Shown: in pieces, positions 53,585-62,435 of the stretch
Numbering within the stretch: the first letter of the stretch is position 1
How the letters are laid out: every line of letters starts with the position of its first letter
Made by a program: the position numbers and the translations under genes
The notes under the pieces: model-generated
Seen by the model: only the letters and a program-made list of their open reading frames with translations
The model's database searches: none
Told to the model about the DNA's origin: nothing
Source: Achromobacter ruhlandii
Lineage (GTDB): Bacteria; Pseudomonadota; Gammaproteobacteria; Burkholderiales; Burkholderiaceae_B
NCBI RefSeq assembly: GCF_902859695.1
Contig: NZ_CADIJL010000002.1
Coordinates: 310,001 to 374,000 of the forward strand
Length of the DNA stretch: 64,000 nt
Direction of reading: 5' to 3'

Positions 53585-54214
53585 CTATTTAAATTGGATT
53601 CCCTTGATAGCCAGCGTGGGGGAAAGCAAGCAAGTGAACGTGACTGCGGCAAGGTCTGGTCCCGCGGACTTGTAGAAAGAAGTACCCTCTACTGCGATGT
53701 CGTATCGTTCAGCTTTCTTTCCCGCGATTGAGGCGCCCGCACGATAGCGAGGGCCATTGATGCCAATTTCGATGACATTGGAGTAAACGCTATGGTCGAG
53801 ATTAGGTCGGTTGATCTTCGCGGGTGCGGCATCAACGCAAACCTTGGCCGCCATGGCCTTGCCTTTGGCAGTATCTATCCCCGGCTCGAACTGTTTCGGG
53901 CGAAGCAAACGCCAATGGGGGCCTTCGGGACTAAATGAGGCGGGTTCGTACTTCCCGGTGCCTTGACGAAGATGGCACTCGACTAGTTGCGGACTGATTC
54001 CATCTATAGCGATGAAAGTCGCATCTGGATTATATGAACGCGCGCTCTTGATGTAGCGCGAGTCAATTTCAAAGGGCACCGTCTTGCCTTGGGCGCGGGA
54101 TGCACAGAGCTTTTCTTTTTGTGGGTCATTGCCAATGGCGTCGTTCCTTATCATTTCAGCTTGGGCAAGGCATGAAAAAAACAGCAATCCGAAACCCAGT
54201 GACAAACAGCGCAT
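53585..54214 (-). CDS. Secreted protein of unknown function
   Basis: A 209-aa protein with a signal peptide (MRCLSLGFGLLFFSCLAQA). The mature part is mainly beta, with Cys residues in EKLCASRAQGK, VECHLRQGTGKYEP, AKVCVDAAP and FTCLLSPTL that could pair. It is AT-richer than the native genes to its right, consistent with lying at the island border. No family is recognised. Confidence 0.65.
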   Translation of the reverse strand: MRCLSLGFGLLFFSCLAQAEMIRNDAIGNDPQKEKLCASRAQGKTVPFEIDSRYIKSARSYNPDATFIAIDGISPQLVECHLRQGTGKYEPASFSPEGPHWRLLRPKQFEPGIDTAKGKAMAAKVCVDAAPAKINRPNLDHSVYSNVIEIGINGPRYRAGASIAGKKAERYDIAVEGTSFYKSAGPDLAAVTFTCLLSPTLAIKGIQFK

Positions 54215-54471
54215 TCAATTTCTCCATGTTGATCCGCACGAAGTGGGATTGGTCGAAAAATACCACAGCGTCACCATGGGGGGAGATCTTTGGTCCTGAC
54301 GATATGCCTCGCGCAAAAAAATCACAGATCGGCCCGCGTCCGCCGGCCCGGCCGGGGCTCTCAGTATTCAGCATCTGGCAAATGACAAAAAGGCGCCTTG
54401 GCGCCTTTTTCATTGCTCGCGTTTGCCTCGTCAGGGCGCGCGGCGTCACATGCGGATGTCGATGCGGCAGC
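54215..54471. other. Intergenic between secreted-protein genes
   Basis: It contains the strong hairpin described at 54387-54411. Nothing else is recognised; reading frames through this stretch have no coding character. Confidence 0.5.
54387..54411 (-). terminator. Intrinsic terminator
   Basis: AAAAAGGCGCC-TTG-GCGCCTTTTT forms a perfect stem flanked by A- and T-runs, so it works on both strands. It follows the minus-strand gene at 54472-55245. Confidence 0.85.
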
Positions 54472-55245
54472 CTACTGCTTGCTGGACGCAAAGCGCCAGC
54501 AGGCCGTGCGCGCCTTGCTGCCGACGCTGATCTGGTTCGTGTCGAACGACTCGATCAGGGGCTGTCCGCCGACGCAGGCGACGATGAACGTGGCTTGCGT
54601 GTCGTAGCGGTAGGCCAGGCGGTGCGTGGCGCCGGGCGCGAGCCCCAGGTCCTGGGTGACGTAGGTCCGTTTCGTGCGGGAGAACTCGCTGTTGTGCGAG
54701 GCGCAGACCGTGCCGTCCTTCTGCCCCTTGGCGGCGTATACGTTGCAGTACCCGACAGCCACCGATGCCTTGCAGGTGTTGGTGTAGGTGATATAGCCGT
54801 CGGCCGTCCGCCCTTGCTTGAGACATTCGCTCTGGTTGGGGCCGTAAACCAGCGTCTGGCTTGCCGGCTTGGGCTTGGCGGAGGCATTGGCGGCGGCGCC
54901 GGCCGATGCGGTCTTCTTGGCATTCGGACTCGAACTGGCGGCCGCCTGTTTCAGCATCTCATCCCTGGCTTTCTGCAGGGCGCCGAGTTGGCACGTCCGC
55001 CAGGTTTTATAAATGCCTGGGGGAATCCGACCCAATTCATCCCTCGTAATGTCGATATCGCGGTCTATCGAAGAAGTGCTTTTACTGTCTTGAAAGCTCC
55101 GCTGATACCGTTGCAGATCTTCGTTGAGCTGATTTGCATTGGCCGGGCCATACATTTGAGTCTGTTCAGCTTCACATGCCGCCAGGGCATAGGGAGATGC
55201 CAGGCTGCAGATGACAAGGGCAAAGACTCGACTTGCAAGTTTCAT
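54472..55245 (-). CDS. Secreted Cys-containing protein of unknown function
   Basis: A 257-aa protein with a signal peptide (MKLASRVFALVICSLASPYA, cleavage after LAA). An N-terminal helical region (ANQLNEDLQRYQRSFQD) and an Ala/Lys/Ser-rich linker (about 110-140) separate it from a C-terminal beta domain with repeated Cys (SECLKQ, NTCKASVAVGYC, TVCASH, IVACVGG, ACWRF). The GYCNVYAA ... HNSEF part resembles secreted proteins with an avidin-like or bacteriocin-inhibitor look, but this is not a confident assignment. It is divergent from the gene at 55480. Confidence 0.6.
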   Translation of the reverse strand: MKLASRVFALVICSLASPYALAACEAEQTQMYGPANANQLNEDLQRYQRSFQDSKSTSSIDRDIDITRDELGRIPPGIYKTWRTCQLGALQKARDEMLKQAAASSSPNAKKTASAGAAANASAKPKPASQTLVYGPNQSECLKQGRTADGYITYTNTCKASVAVGYCNVYAAKGQKDGTVCASHNSEFSRTKRTYVTQDLGLAPGATHRLAYRYDTQATFIVACVGGQPLIESFDTNQISVGSKARTACWRFASSKQ

Positions 55246-55479
55246 GGCGGCGGTCCTCCGCGTTTTGCGGTATCGGGATGGGGAACGTGGACGGGTGGGA
55301 CAATATTCGAAACCCGCCGACGCGCGCATCTCCAAGATTGGGGATGCGCTGCGGCATTTACATCGGCTAATGGCTCGGCACAGATCGCAAGAGTCGCGGG
55401 TAAGAACGGCCCATCCCTGCGGTACGATCCTCGCTCCCGCAGCGTCCCCACAGCAGATCAAGAAAACGGAGAAACCCGA

Positions 55480-56616
55480 ATGCGCATGAAGGCCCTTGCA
55501 CTGTGTTTGATGACAGGGTTCGCCGCCACGGCCGCTGCCCAGGACAGCACCCTGACACTGCGACAGGCCTTGAAGCAGATGCCGCAGGTGGTGCTGTCCA
55601 GTACCGACGCGATGCAGATCGTTTTCCTGGATGTGCAGGCCTGGCGCGGCCTGGAGCCGGCTGCGCCCTCGGCGGACGGCATGCGGCGGCTGAGCATTGC
55701 GCGACAGATCCGGCCGCTCGAATCCATCGGGTCTGGCTTGCAGTCCTGGTCCGAGAACGCGAAGGTGCCGTTCGATGAGGTGGCCTTCTTCGCCGGCTTT
55801 GGCCGCGCGCCCGCCAACATCAGCTATTGGGGCTTGAAGAACAAGGAGGCCGTCGGGAAGCTGGTCGCCAGCCTCAAGCGCATCGATTTTGCCGCGGTGG
55901 AGGGCGATGCGCCGGGCCTCATCGCCAATGACAACGAAGGCAAGATGAATCTGCAAAAGGCCAACCAGCAGGATCCCTGGCGCGGCATGATGGGCATGCC
56001 GAGTTTTGTCCTGCCGTTGGACCGGGCGCTGATCCAGGCGTCTTCGGCAAAGGGGATGCAGACACTGGCCCAACCCACGCCGTCGGTGGCCGATAGCGAA
56101 ATCGTGGCCGCCTCGCTTGCCGGTCTGAAGGAAGGCGTGCCCGCGGACCGGGGGCAGATCGTGCAGGCCGCGGTCATCTCTCCCATCATGGGCCTGGCCA
56201 CGGTGGATCCCGCGAAGGTGCTGTTGTCGACGAGTGTCGATGCGGATATCGCCAAGCAGAATCTCAAGGCCGCCGTCGAAGCGAACCGCCAGGGTATTCC
56301 GCCGTACTTCTCGGGGATCCTGGCCGATGCCCAGGTCAATAAGCTGCCCGCGGTCGTGATTTCCCTGGCTTACGCCGATTGCGCCACGGCCAGGCAGGCC
56401 GTCGACGGGATCCGCGCCGCCTGGAAGCAGAGCATGGCTGGCGCCAAGGATGCCAAGGTGGCCGGCACGACGGTGCAGGCCGGCAAGCTGTGCGCCGCGG
56501 TCGTGAGGGCGACCGCGCCGAAGGCGGATGATGCCGGCAATCCGGTGCTGGCCGAGGTGATGAATCGGTACATGCGCCGCGAGTTCACTTTGCTGCAGAT
56601 CGGCACGGCGCCCTGA
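55480..56616 (+). CDS. Secreted/periplasmic protein of unknown function
   Basis: A 378-aa protein. ATG 55480 (MRMKALAL) follows ACGGAGA and gives a signal peptide cut after AAA-QDS. The remainder is alpha/beta with repeated Ala-rich helices (EIVAASLAGLKEG, DIAKQNLKAAVEANRQ) and two Cys residues (YADCATARQ and KLCAAVV) that could form one disulfide. No catalytic motif or known domain is recognised. A long upstream frame extending to 54100 is an artefact of the absence of stops. Confidence 0.65.
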   Translation: MRMKALALCLMTGFAATAAAQDSTLTLRQALKQMPQVVLSSTDAMQIVFLDVQAWRGLEPAAPSADGMRRLSIARQIRPLESIGSGLQSWSENAKVPFDEVAFFAGFGRAPANISYWGLKNKEAVGKLVASLKRIDFAAVEGDAPGLIANDNEGKMNLQKANQQDPWRGMMGMPSFVLPLDRALIQASSAKGMQTLAQPTPSVADSEIVAASLAGLKEGVPADRGQIVQAAVISPIMGLATVDPAKVLLSTSVDADIAKQNLKAAVEANRQGIPPYFSGILADAQVNKLPAVVISLAYADCATARQAVDGIRAAWKQSMAGAKDAKVAGTTVQAGKLCAAVVRATAPKADDAGNPVLAEVMNRYMRREFTLLQIGTAP

Positions 56617-56645
56617 GCGCAGCCGCGGGGGCGGGTTGGTGCGGT

Positions 56646-57620
56646 TTACGCAGCCGCCCGGTCCGCCACCGCAATCGCAATCTTCCCCCGCAACCCATTA
56701 TTGGCGCTCTCCAGCCGCGCATGCGCCGCCGGAATATCGGCAAGCGAATACACCGCGCCCACGTGCGGGCGCAGTTGCCCGCGTTCCACCAACGCGCTCA
56801 GCTCATCCAGCTTGCCGCGATTCTGGCGCGTGAACACGAAGTGGTAGCTGGCATTCTTGCCCCACGCCTGGATCAGATTCTGCGGCTGGGCGATATCGAC
56901 AATCGATACCACGCGGCCCAACTGCGCCAGCGCATCCGGGCTGCGCGAGAGGGTGTCGCCGCCGATGGTGTCGAATACCACGTCAACGCCGCGCCCGCCG
57001 GTCTGGCGCAGGACCGCGTCCACATAATCTTCCTTCTCGTAGTCGATGGCGACGTCGGCGCCCAGGCCGCGCACGAATTCGACATTGCCTTCGCGCACGG
57101 TTGTGTAGACCCTGGCGCCGATGGCTTTCGCGAGCTGGATCGCGACGTGGCCGACGCCGCCGGCGCCGCCGTGGATCAGGATGCTTTCGCCGACGCGCAG
57201 CCCGGCGCGCACCACCAGGGCTTCCCAAGCGGTGCCGCCGACCAGCGTCAGGCTGGCCGCTTCCAGGTGACTCAGCGAGGCGGGTTTCCTGCCGACGATG
57301 TTCGCGGCGGCCACGTGGTATTCGGCGTAGCTGCCGGGGCCGTCGAAGACCTGCGGCGTGTACCAGACTTCATCGCCCGGGGCGAAGGCGGTCACGCCAG
57401 GGCCGACGGCTTCGACCACACCGGAGACGTCGTGGCCGGTGATGGCGGGCAGGGGCACCAGATCGGGGTAGTCGCCACGGCGGACCTGGTAGTCGAGCGG
57501 GTTGATGGCGGTGGCGTGGACTCGGACCAGGACCTGGCCCGTTTGAGGCACGGGCTTGGGAACGTCGCGCAGTTCAAAGGAGTCTGGGCCGCCGAAGGCG
57601 GTGAGTACGATGGCTTTCAT
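56646..57620 (-). CDS. Zinc-independent quinone oxidoreductase / MDR-family dehydrogenase
   Basis: A 324-aa medium-chain dehydrogenase. An N-terminal GroES-like domain ([21 protein letters not shown]) precedes the NADPH-binding Rossmann domain with [16 protein letters not shown] and [21 protein letters not shown]. The Cys/His ligands of the zinc enzymes are absent, so it belongs to the quinone oxidoreductase side of the family. Start ATG 57620. A 20-bp operator identical to the one at the arsR-type gene sits 30 bp upstream, so it is the regulator's likely target. Confidence 0.9.
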   Translation of the reverse strand: MKAIVLTAFGGPDSFELRDVPKPVPQTGQVLVRVHATAINPLDYQVRRGDYPDLVPLPAITGHDVSGVVEAVGPGVTAFAPGDEVWYTPQVFDGPGSYAEYHVAAANIVGRKPASLSHLEAASLTLVGGTAWEALVVRAGLRVGESILIHGGAGGVGHVAIQLAKAIGARVYTTVREGNVEFVRGLGADVAIDYEKEDYVDAVLRQTGGRGVDVVFDTIGGDTLSRSPDALAQLGRVVSIVDIAQPQNLIQAWGKNASYHFVFTRQNRGKLDELSALVERGQLRPHVGAVYSLADIPAAHARLESANNGLRGKIAIAVADRAAA

Positions 57621-57649
57621 TGAGGAATTCCTTATTTCGACAAAACGGG

Positions 57650-57669
57650 ATATCGGGAAATACCGATAT
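57650..57669. promoter_or_regulatory. ArsR-type operator upstream of the quinone oxidoreductase
   Basis: ATATCGGGAAATACCGATAT. It is the exact reverse complement of the site at 58161-58180 and has near-dyad symmetry (ATATCGG ... CCGATAT). Confidence 0.85.
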
Positions 57670-57848
57670 AAAAGGGCAAAAAAAGATCAACGACGAGGCA
57701 ACGAGAAAAAGCGAAGGCAGTGAAGAGACGCCGCATGCAGACGCAAGGCGGGCAGCCAAGGACGCCCAAGCACAAGCGCAAAGCGGACAGCAGGGCCGCT
57801 CGCGCAACCCTGCAGGGGTCGGAACGCCAGCCCCTTGGGCCACAACAC

Positions 57849-58151
57849 CTACAGCTCCTTCCCGATGATCTCGGCCAGGGCGCTGATGGTGGCTTCGTTG
57901 CGCTTGTAGTACGTCCAGGAACCGATGCGCGTGGCTTCGACCAGGCCGGCACGCTGCAGCGTGGCGAGGTAGTCGGACACCGTGGACTGCGACAGCCCGA
58001 CGCCTTCCTGGATGCTGCTGACGCAGACGCCGACCGTATGCACGTCCCCTTCGTCCTGCGGGGGGAAGCTGTTCGCGGGGTCCTTCAAACCCTTCAGGAT
58101 TTCAAGGCGCGTGCGGTTCGAGAGGGCTTTGAAGACTTCAAGCAGATCCAT
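57849..58151 (-). CDS. ArsR-family winged-helix regulator
   Basis: A 100-aa regulator of the SmtB/ArsR type. The recognition region is GLSQSTVSDYLATLQRAGLVEATRIGSWTYYKR, preceded by EVFKALSNRTRLEILKGL. The metal-binding Cys-Val-Cys of classical ArsR is not seen; there is only VGVCVSSIQEG with a single Cys. It may respond to a redox or electrophile signal rather than a metal. A 20-bp dyad 9 bp upstream of its start implies autorepression, and the same element controls the nearby quinone oxidoreductase. Confidence 0.88.
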   Translation of the reverse strand: MDLLEVFKALSNRTRLEILKGLKDPANSFPPQDEGDVHTVGVCVSSIQEGVGLSQSTVSDYLATLQRAGLVEATRIGSWTYYKRNEATISALAEIIGKEL

Positions 58152-58160
58152 GGCGTGATG

Positions 58161-58180
58161 ATATCGGTATTTCCCGATAT
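58161..58180. promoter_or_regulatory. ArsR-type operator at the regulator's own promoter
   Basis: ATATCGGTATTTCCCGATAT. It is the perfect reverse complement of 57650-57669 and ends 9 bp before the ArsR start codon. Confidence 0.85.
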
Positions 58181-58198
58181 GTCAATGCCCGACCGCGC

Positions 58199-59095
58199 TC
58201 AAGTCGCCGGCGCATCCACCGGCAGCTTTTTGCCCTCGAAGCATTCGATCAGCAGTTCGGTCAGTACCCGGATCTTGCGCGCCGGATGCTGGCCTGGCGG
58301 GCGGATGACGTAGATCCCGGCCGGCGGCGGCGGGTGGCGGGTCATCACCGCCACCAGCGAGCCGGCGGCGATATAGTCATCCACCAGGTAATCGGGCAGC
58401 GCCGCGACACCCAGCCCGGCGGCTGCCGCGACGGCGAGCGCCACGCCGCTGTCGGCCTTGAAGCGTCCCTGCGGGCGGATGCTGATGACCTTGTCGCCAT
58501 CCAGCGCCTGCCAGGCTTCGGTGCCCTGCATGACGGCCTGGTGCGCGGCCAGTTCTTCGGGGGTCTGCGGCGCGCCGTGCGCGGCGATGTAGTCCGGGCT
58601 GGCCACGAACTTGCCCAGGAGCGGACCGACCCGCCGGGCCATCAGGTTCGAGTCCTGCAGGTGGCCGATCCGGATCGCGCAGTCGAAGCCCTCGGCGATC
58701 AGGTCGACGAAGCGGTCGCTGTAGGAAGCGTGGACCTGCAGTCGCGGATGACGCCGCGCCAGTTCCGCGAGCAATGGCGCGATGTGGGCCGGACCGAACG
58801 ACAGCGGCGCGGCCACGCGCAGGCGGCCGCACAGTTCTCCGCTGGGCAGCAGCGTTTCGCGGGCCAGGTCGATCTCGGCGCAGGCGCGGGCCGCGTGGTC
58901 GCGGAACGTGGCGCCGGCTTCGGTGAGGGCGGCGCCGCGCGTGGTGCGCGACAGGAGCTGCGCGCCCAGTTCGGCTTCGAGCCGCGCCAGCCGGCGGCTG
59001 ACGACCGATTTGGACACGCCCAGCCGCAGCGCGGCCGGCGAGACGCCGCCCGCGTCGGCCACTTCCACGAAAGTCCGCAGATCCTGGATGTCCAT
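58199..59095 (-). CDS. LysR-family regulator
   Basis: A 298-aa LTTR of the CrgA-like group (HTH LRTFVEVADAGGVSPAALRL, then GVSKSVVSRRLARLEAELG). ATG 59095 (MDIQD) has GAGGAA upstream and is preferred to ATG 59119. It is divergent from an isochorismatase-like gene at 59299 across 203 bp, the usual geometry for LTTR control. CrgA-like regulators often govern redox or antibiotic-stress enzymes. Confidence 0.87.
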   Translation of the reverse strand: MDIQDLRTFVEVADAGGVSPAALRLGVSKSVVSRRLARLEAELGAQLLSRTTRGAALTEAGATFRDHAARACAEIDLARETLLPSGELCGRLRVAAPLSFGPAHIAPLLAELARRHPRLQVHASYSDRFVDLIAEGFDCAIRIGHLQDSNLMARRVGPLLGKFVASPDYIAAHGAPQTPEELAAHQAVMQGTEAWQALDGDKVISIRPQGRFKADSGVALAVAAAAGLGVAALPDYLVDDYIAAGSLVAVMTRHPPPPAGIYVIRPPGQHPARKIRVLTELLIECFEGKKLPVDAPAT

Positions 59096-59298
59096 TGCCC
59101 GTTCCTCGTTACCCGCCATGGCCAGTCTGGAATGGTACCCGGCGCGGGCGTTGCGGGTTTCGCGACACAGCTTCGCGTGGAACGGCACTACCGCGCCGGT
59201 GGGGCGGCCAAGACAATGAAGGGCCAGGGGATCGCCGCCGCGGGCGCCGGTTGCCCTGCAAACCCATCCCGTTCCCAACGGCAACAGAGGAAACCTGC
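59096..59298. promoter_or_regulatory. Divergent lysR / isochorismatase promoter region
   Basis: A 203-bp gap that must carry both promoters. No palindrome longer than 6 bp was noted. AGAGGA lies just before the isochorismatase ATG. Confidence 0.35.
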
Positions 59299-59955
59299 AT
59301 GACTTTTCGCAATGGTCTTGATTCGCTTCTCCGTCCCGAAGATTCCGTGCTGGTGCTGATCGATCATCAGCCGTACCAGCTCACCAACCTGAACAGCCAC
59401 GACCCGCAGGCGGTCGTCAACAATTCCACGGCGCTGGCCAAGAGCGCCAAGGCTTTTGGCGTGCCCACCATTCTCACGAGTGTGATCGCGGATCGCGGCG
59501 GCGTCATCTTTCCGCAGATCACCGACGTGTTCCCCGGCCAGCAGGTGATCGACCGGACCTTCATCAATACCTGGGAAGATCGCAAGGTGGTCGAGGCGGT
59601 CAAGGCCACGGGGCGCAAGCAGCTGATCATCGCCGGGCTCTGGACCGAGATCTGCGTGGCGATGCCGGTGATCCAGGCCTTGGGCGAGGGCTGGGATGTC
59701 ACGGTGGTGACCGATGCCTGCGGCGGGGTCTCGGTCGAGGCCCACGCGGTTGCGATCCAGCGCATGATCGGCGCCGGCGCCAACATGATGACGTGGCTGG
59801 CCGTGGCCGCCGAGTGGCAGCGCGATTGGGCGCGGACCGAGCACGCGGGGGAACTGACGGAGATCCTGAAGCAGCACGCCGCGGGCAGCGGCATCGCCTA
59901 CCTGTGGGAACAGCAACTGCTCAACACGCCGGCGCCGGCCGCCGCGGGCAAATGA
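59299..59955 (+). CDS. Isochorismatase-family hydrolase (YcaC-like)
   Basis: A 218-aa cysteine hydrolase. Visible active-site elements are Asp22 in LVLIDHQPYQ and nucleophile Cys119 in AGLWTEICVAMPV, with the intervening INTWEDRKVVEAVKATGRKQLIIAG typical of YcaC-like enzymes. These act on small amides or on unknown ligands and are often divergent from LTTRs, as here. ATG 59299 with AGAGGA upstream. Confidence 0.9.
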   Translation: MTFRNGLDSLLRPEDSVLVLIDHQPYQLTNLNSHDPQAVVNNSTALAKSAKAFGVPTILTSVIADRGGVIFPQITDVFPGQQVIDRTFINTWEDRKVVEAVKATGRKQLIIAGLWTEICVAMPVIQALGEGWDVTVVTDACGGVSVEAHAVAIQRMIGAGANMMTWLAVAAEWQRDWARTEHAGELTEILKQHAAGSGIAYLWEQQLLNTPAPAAAGK

Positions 59956-60170
59956 CGGCGCGATAGGCGGCACGATAGGCGGCGCGGGGTCGTCGTGCCG
60001 CCGGGGCCCAGGCGGGCGGACGACGCTCGCGTCGCGCCACCGTCCCCCCCCGGGGCCGGGCGCCGCGGGTGTCATCGCGACGGGCGTCATCGCGGGAAAA
60101 GTTGGTCTAGACTACGTCGGCGCCAACCCTGTCCTGATGACTCCCGTTGACCCCCTGTCCGCCATTCGAG

Positions 60171-60764
60171 ATGACCCATTCGTATTCCCGAGCCGCCGTC
60201 CTCATCGCGTGCCTGTTGCTGACCGCCGTCTGCCAGGCCCAATCCCCGCAAATCGGCGCCTGGCGCAAGGTTTCCGACACCCAGCTCGACAAGCAATTCC
60301 GTTTCTCCATGCTGCCTGCCGCCGCGCCGGTGGCCAGCAAGTGGGCTGCCTATGATGCCCAGGCCGGCAAGGTGGTCTGCTGCCTGGTGGTGCAGGGCGA
60401 AACGGTCACCGAGGCCGAGCTGGAGGGCACCTACGACATTCCCGGACCGTGGATCACCGACCTGACCAACGGCTGGAACCTGGACGCCGCGCCGTACCGG
60501 CCGCGCGTGCAGTTGCTCCGCGCCGAGGGCGCGCTGCAGGCCTACGAATTCGGGGAGATGGCGGACGCGCTGGGTGGCTTGCTGGTGCCGGGCGATGCCC
60601 GCGCGGTGGCGAAGGATGCGCTGGAAATCGGTGGCCAGCGCTACACCGTGGCGCGCGAGAGCGCCTCGCTGGCCGACGACGATGGCGGCGTGACCACCTA
60701 TAGCCTGCGCCCGGCCGCGGGCGGCGCGGCGTTGACGGTGGAAGTGCCTTTCGCGACGTATTGA
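60171..60764 (+). CDS. Secreted protein of unknown function
   Basis: A 197-aa protein with a signal peptide (MTHSYSRAAVLIACLLLTAV, cleavage after CQA). It is mainly beta, with a Cys-Cys pair (KVVCCLVVQGE) and a C-terminal VEVPFATY strand. No domain is recognised. The next small GTG-initiated frame follows seven bases later. Confidence 0.6.
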   Translation: MTHSYSRAAVLIACLLLTAVCQAQSPQIGAWRKVSDTQLDKQFRFSMLPAAAPVASKWAAYDAQAGKVVCCLVVQGETVTEAELEGTYDIPGPWITDLTNGWNLDAAPYRPRVQLLRAEGALQAYEFGEMADALGGLLVPGDARAVAKDALEIGGQRYTVARESASLADDDGGVTTYSLRPAAGGAALTVEVPFATY

Positions 60765-60771
60765 ACGCGGC

Positions 60772-60993
60772 GTGGTGGAGGAGGTGGTGACGTATCGCCT
60801 GCATATGCCGAATTCGCCGACGGTGTCGCTGGCCCACAATTACCGGGTGGGTGGGGTGATGTATCGCATCGATCATCTCGGGCCGGTCGCGACGCCGGGG
60901 CAGCGCGTCGAATTCGAGTATGTGGACGCCGGCCCGCTGGGGCAGCGGGGGCTGTTCTTCCGTATCGAAGACCAGCCCGCCATGACTTTGTGA
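60772..60993 (+). CDS. Possible small protein, GTG start
   Basis: A 73-aa frame with good codon usage and a plausible beta-rich product (SLAHNYRVGGVMYRIDHLG and VEFEYVDAGPLGQRGLFF). It starts with GTG and has no obvious ribosome site, and it may instead be the detached tail of the preceding protein. Treat as tentative. Confidence 0.4.
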   Translation: MVEEVVTYRLHMPNSPTVSLAHNYRVGGVMYRIDHLGPVATPGQRVEFEYVDAGPLGQRGLFFRIEDQPAMTL

Positions 60994-61047
60994 CGGCGCG
61001 TCTTGCCAGTCAATGCAATGAATCTTGATCATGAAAAGGAGCGCGGC

Positions 61048-62256
61048 ATGTCCGAGCCGATCGATGTGTCCGGCCAACCCGCGGGATCGGTGACCGGCGA
61101 TGGCCGTTTCCGGCTGGACCTGACGGGACCGGGCAGTCATGTGTCGGTCACGGAGCCAGGGCGCGGCAACCTCGTCATCGGACCGGCCGGCATGGGCCGG
61201 AAGGCGGACCTGCACGTGGCGCCCGATGACGCCATCCATTGGCCGGCGTTCGCGCCGTTCGCCACGCCGGCCGGGTCGCCGTGGCCGCGCCATATCGACT
61301 ACCACGGCAATGACAGCGGCTTTGCGGGCTGGTCGGCGCAACGCGCCATCGAACAGTTCACGTGGGCGCCGGTGTTCGCCGATACGCGACGATTGGATGC
61401 GCGGATGGCGAAGATCCAGACGCTGCATATCGGCCTGGAGGCGGTGACGGGGCGCCTGGAGATTACCTTGCCCGAGGAAACCCGCCTGGGCCTGTCTGGC
61501 GATCTGACGCGGATTGGCGTGGCGGGCGCGCTGCCGGGCCTGTTGTCGCTGCATCCGACGCTGGGGCGGCGGCCCGGCCAGGCGCCTTATGTCCTGCCCG
61601 ACCTGGGTGTGTTGCGGGGCGTGTCGACCTTGGCGCTGTACGGCCAGCCCTTGGCGCAGGCAATCTCGCTGCAAGGGATCGAGCGTTTTCCGGCGCTGGA
61701 GCATCTATCGCTTTGGGGCGCCTTTGCCGATTGGGACGCGCTGGCCCGGTTGCCCGGCCTCAAGGGCCTGGAAATCCGCTATGCGCCCGACCTGGCGGGC
61801 CTGCCGGCGCTGGATACCTGGCCGTTGCTGCAACGCTTCATCGCCTTCAATGTCGACGAGGCCGCCGGCAAGCGCCTGAAGTCTCAATTGAAAGCGCGCG
61901 AGAAGGCGCGCCCGTGGGCGGATTACACTTCGGTCAGCAAGCTGCGCGCGTCGCAATGGTGGCAGAGCGAGTACGGGCGGCCCTTCGCCGGCTGGAGCGC
62001 GCGCGCGGCCAAGTCGGCCAACACCGCCTACGATGCGGCGTTGGCGGCGTTGGCCGAGGCCGTCGATGTGCAGGCCGTGCAGGCCGCCATTGCCGCCTTC
62101 GCGGCCCATTTCAACGGCATGAAGGGCATCGAGACCTCCGAGCGCGAGGACATCGGCGAGGCCGTGTGGCAGTTCAGTCAGCACGCGCGCCTGGCGGCGC
62201 TGGGCGTGTCCGAAGACCAGGCCCAGGCTTGGTTCGACGCCGTCCGGGACTATTGA
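61048..62256 (+). CDS. Leucine-rich-repeat-like protein
   Basis: A 402-aa cytoplasmic protein (ATG 61048 with AAGGAG upstream). An N-terminal beta-rich region (residues 1-90) precedes LRR-like units (LPDLGVLRGVSTLALYGQPL, FPALEHLSLWGAFADWDALA, LPGLKGLEIRYAPDLAGLPA). A helical C-terminal domain (KLRASQWWQSEYGRPFAGWS, then ANTAYDAALAALAEA) follows. It resembles in layout the LRR protein at 4660-5532. Function is unknown, but the C-terminal helical module suggests a second interaction surface. Confidence 0.7.
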   Translation: MSEPIDVSGQPAGSVTGDGRFRLDLTGPGSHVSVTEPGRGNLVIGPAGMGRKADLHVAPDDAIHWPAFAPFATPAGSPWPRHIDYHGNDSGFAGWSAQRAIEQFTWAPVFADTRRLDARMAKIQTLHIGLEAVTGRLEITLPEETRLGLSGDLTRIGVAGALPGLLSLHPTLGRRPGQAPYVLPDLGVLRGVSTLALYGQPLAQAISLQGIERFPALEHLSLWGAFADWDALARLPGLKGLEIRYAPDLAGLPALDTWPLLQRFIAFNVDEAAGKRLKSQLKAREKARPWADYTSVSKLRASQWWQSEYGRPFAGWSARAAKSANTAYDAALAALAEAVDVQAVQAAIAAFAAHFNGMKGIETSEREDIGEAVWQFSQHARLAALGVSEDQAQAWFDAVRDY

Positions 62257-62435
62257 ACGGCCGGGGGCCCTTGGGTTGTCGTGTCCCGAGTTTGCGTTTG
62301 GTCAATGTCGACCGACCCGCGGGTTGTAGATTGGGTGAGGCGTCGCTGCGTCGCAGGGAACGGCCGCCGGGCCAGGGGCTGGTCCGCCGCCTGGCAGGGC
62401 GCCTTGGTCCAATCTTCCTACCCGGAGCTACCGCC
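62257..62435. other. Intergenic, nothing recognised
   Basis: The gap between the LRR-like gene and the Met-rich protein gene. A GGAGC sequence about 9 bp before ATG 62436 can serve as ribosome site. Confidence 0.4.

Noticed and set aside
53100-54300. Direct repeat of the guaA terminus (attR) at the right island edge
   Set aside because: I looked for a second copy of the CGACGATTGAGTGGGAGTGA end of guaA and did not see one, so the right boundary of the island is not fixed by an att repeat.
54100-55479. N-terminal extension of the 55480 gene to 54100
   Set aside because: The extra 460 residues lack coding character, run opposite the secreted-protein gene at 54472-55245, and would bury the clear signal peptide at ATG 55480.
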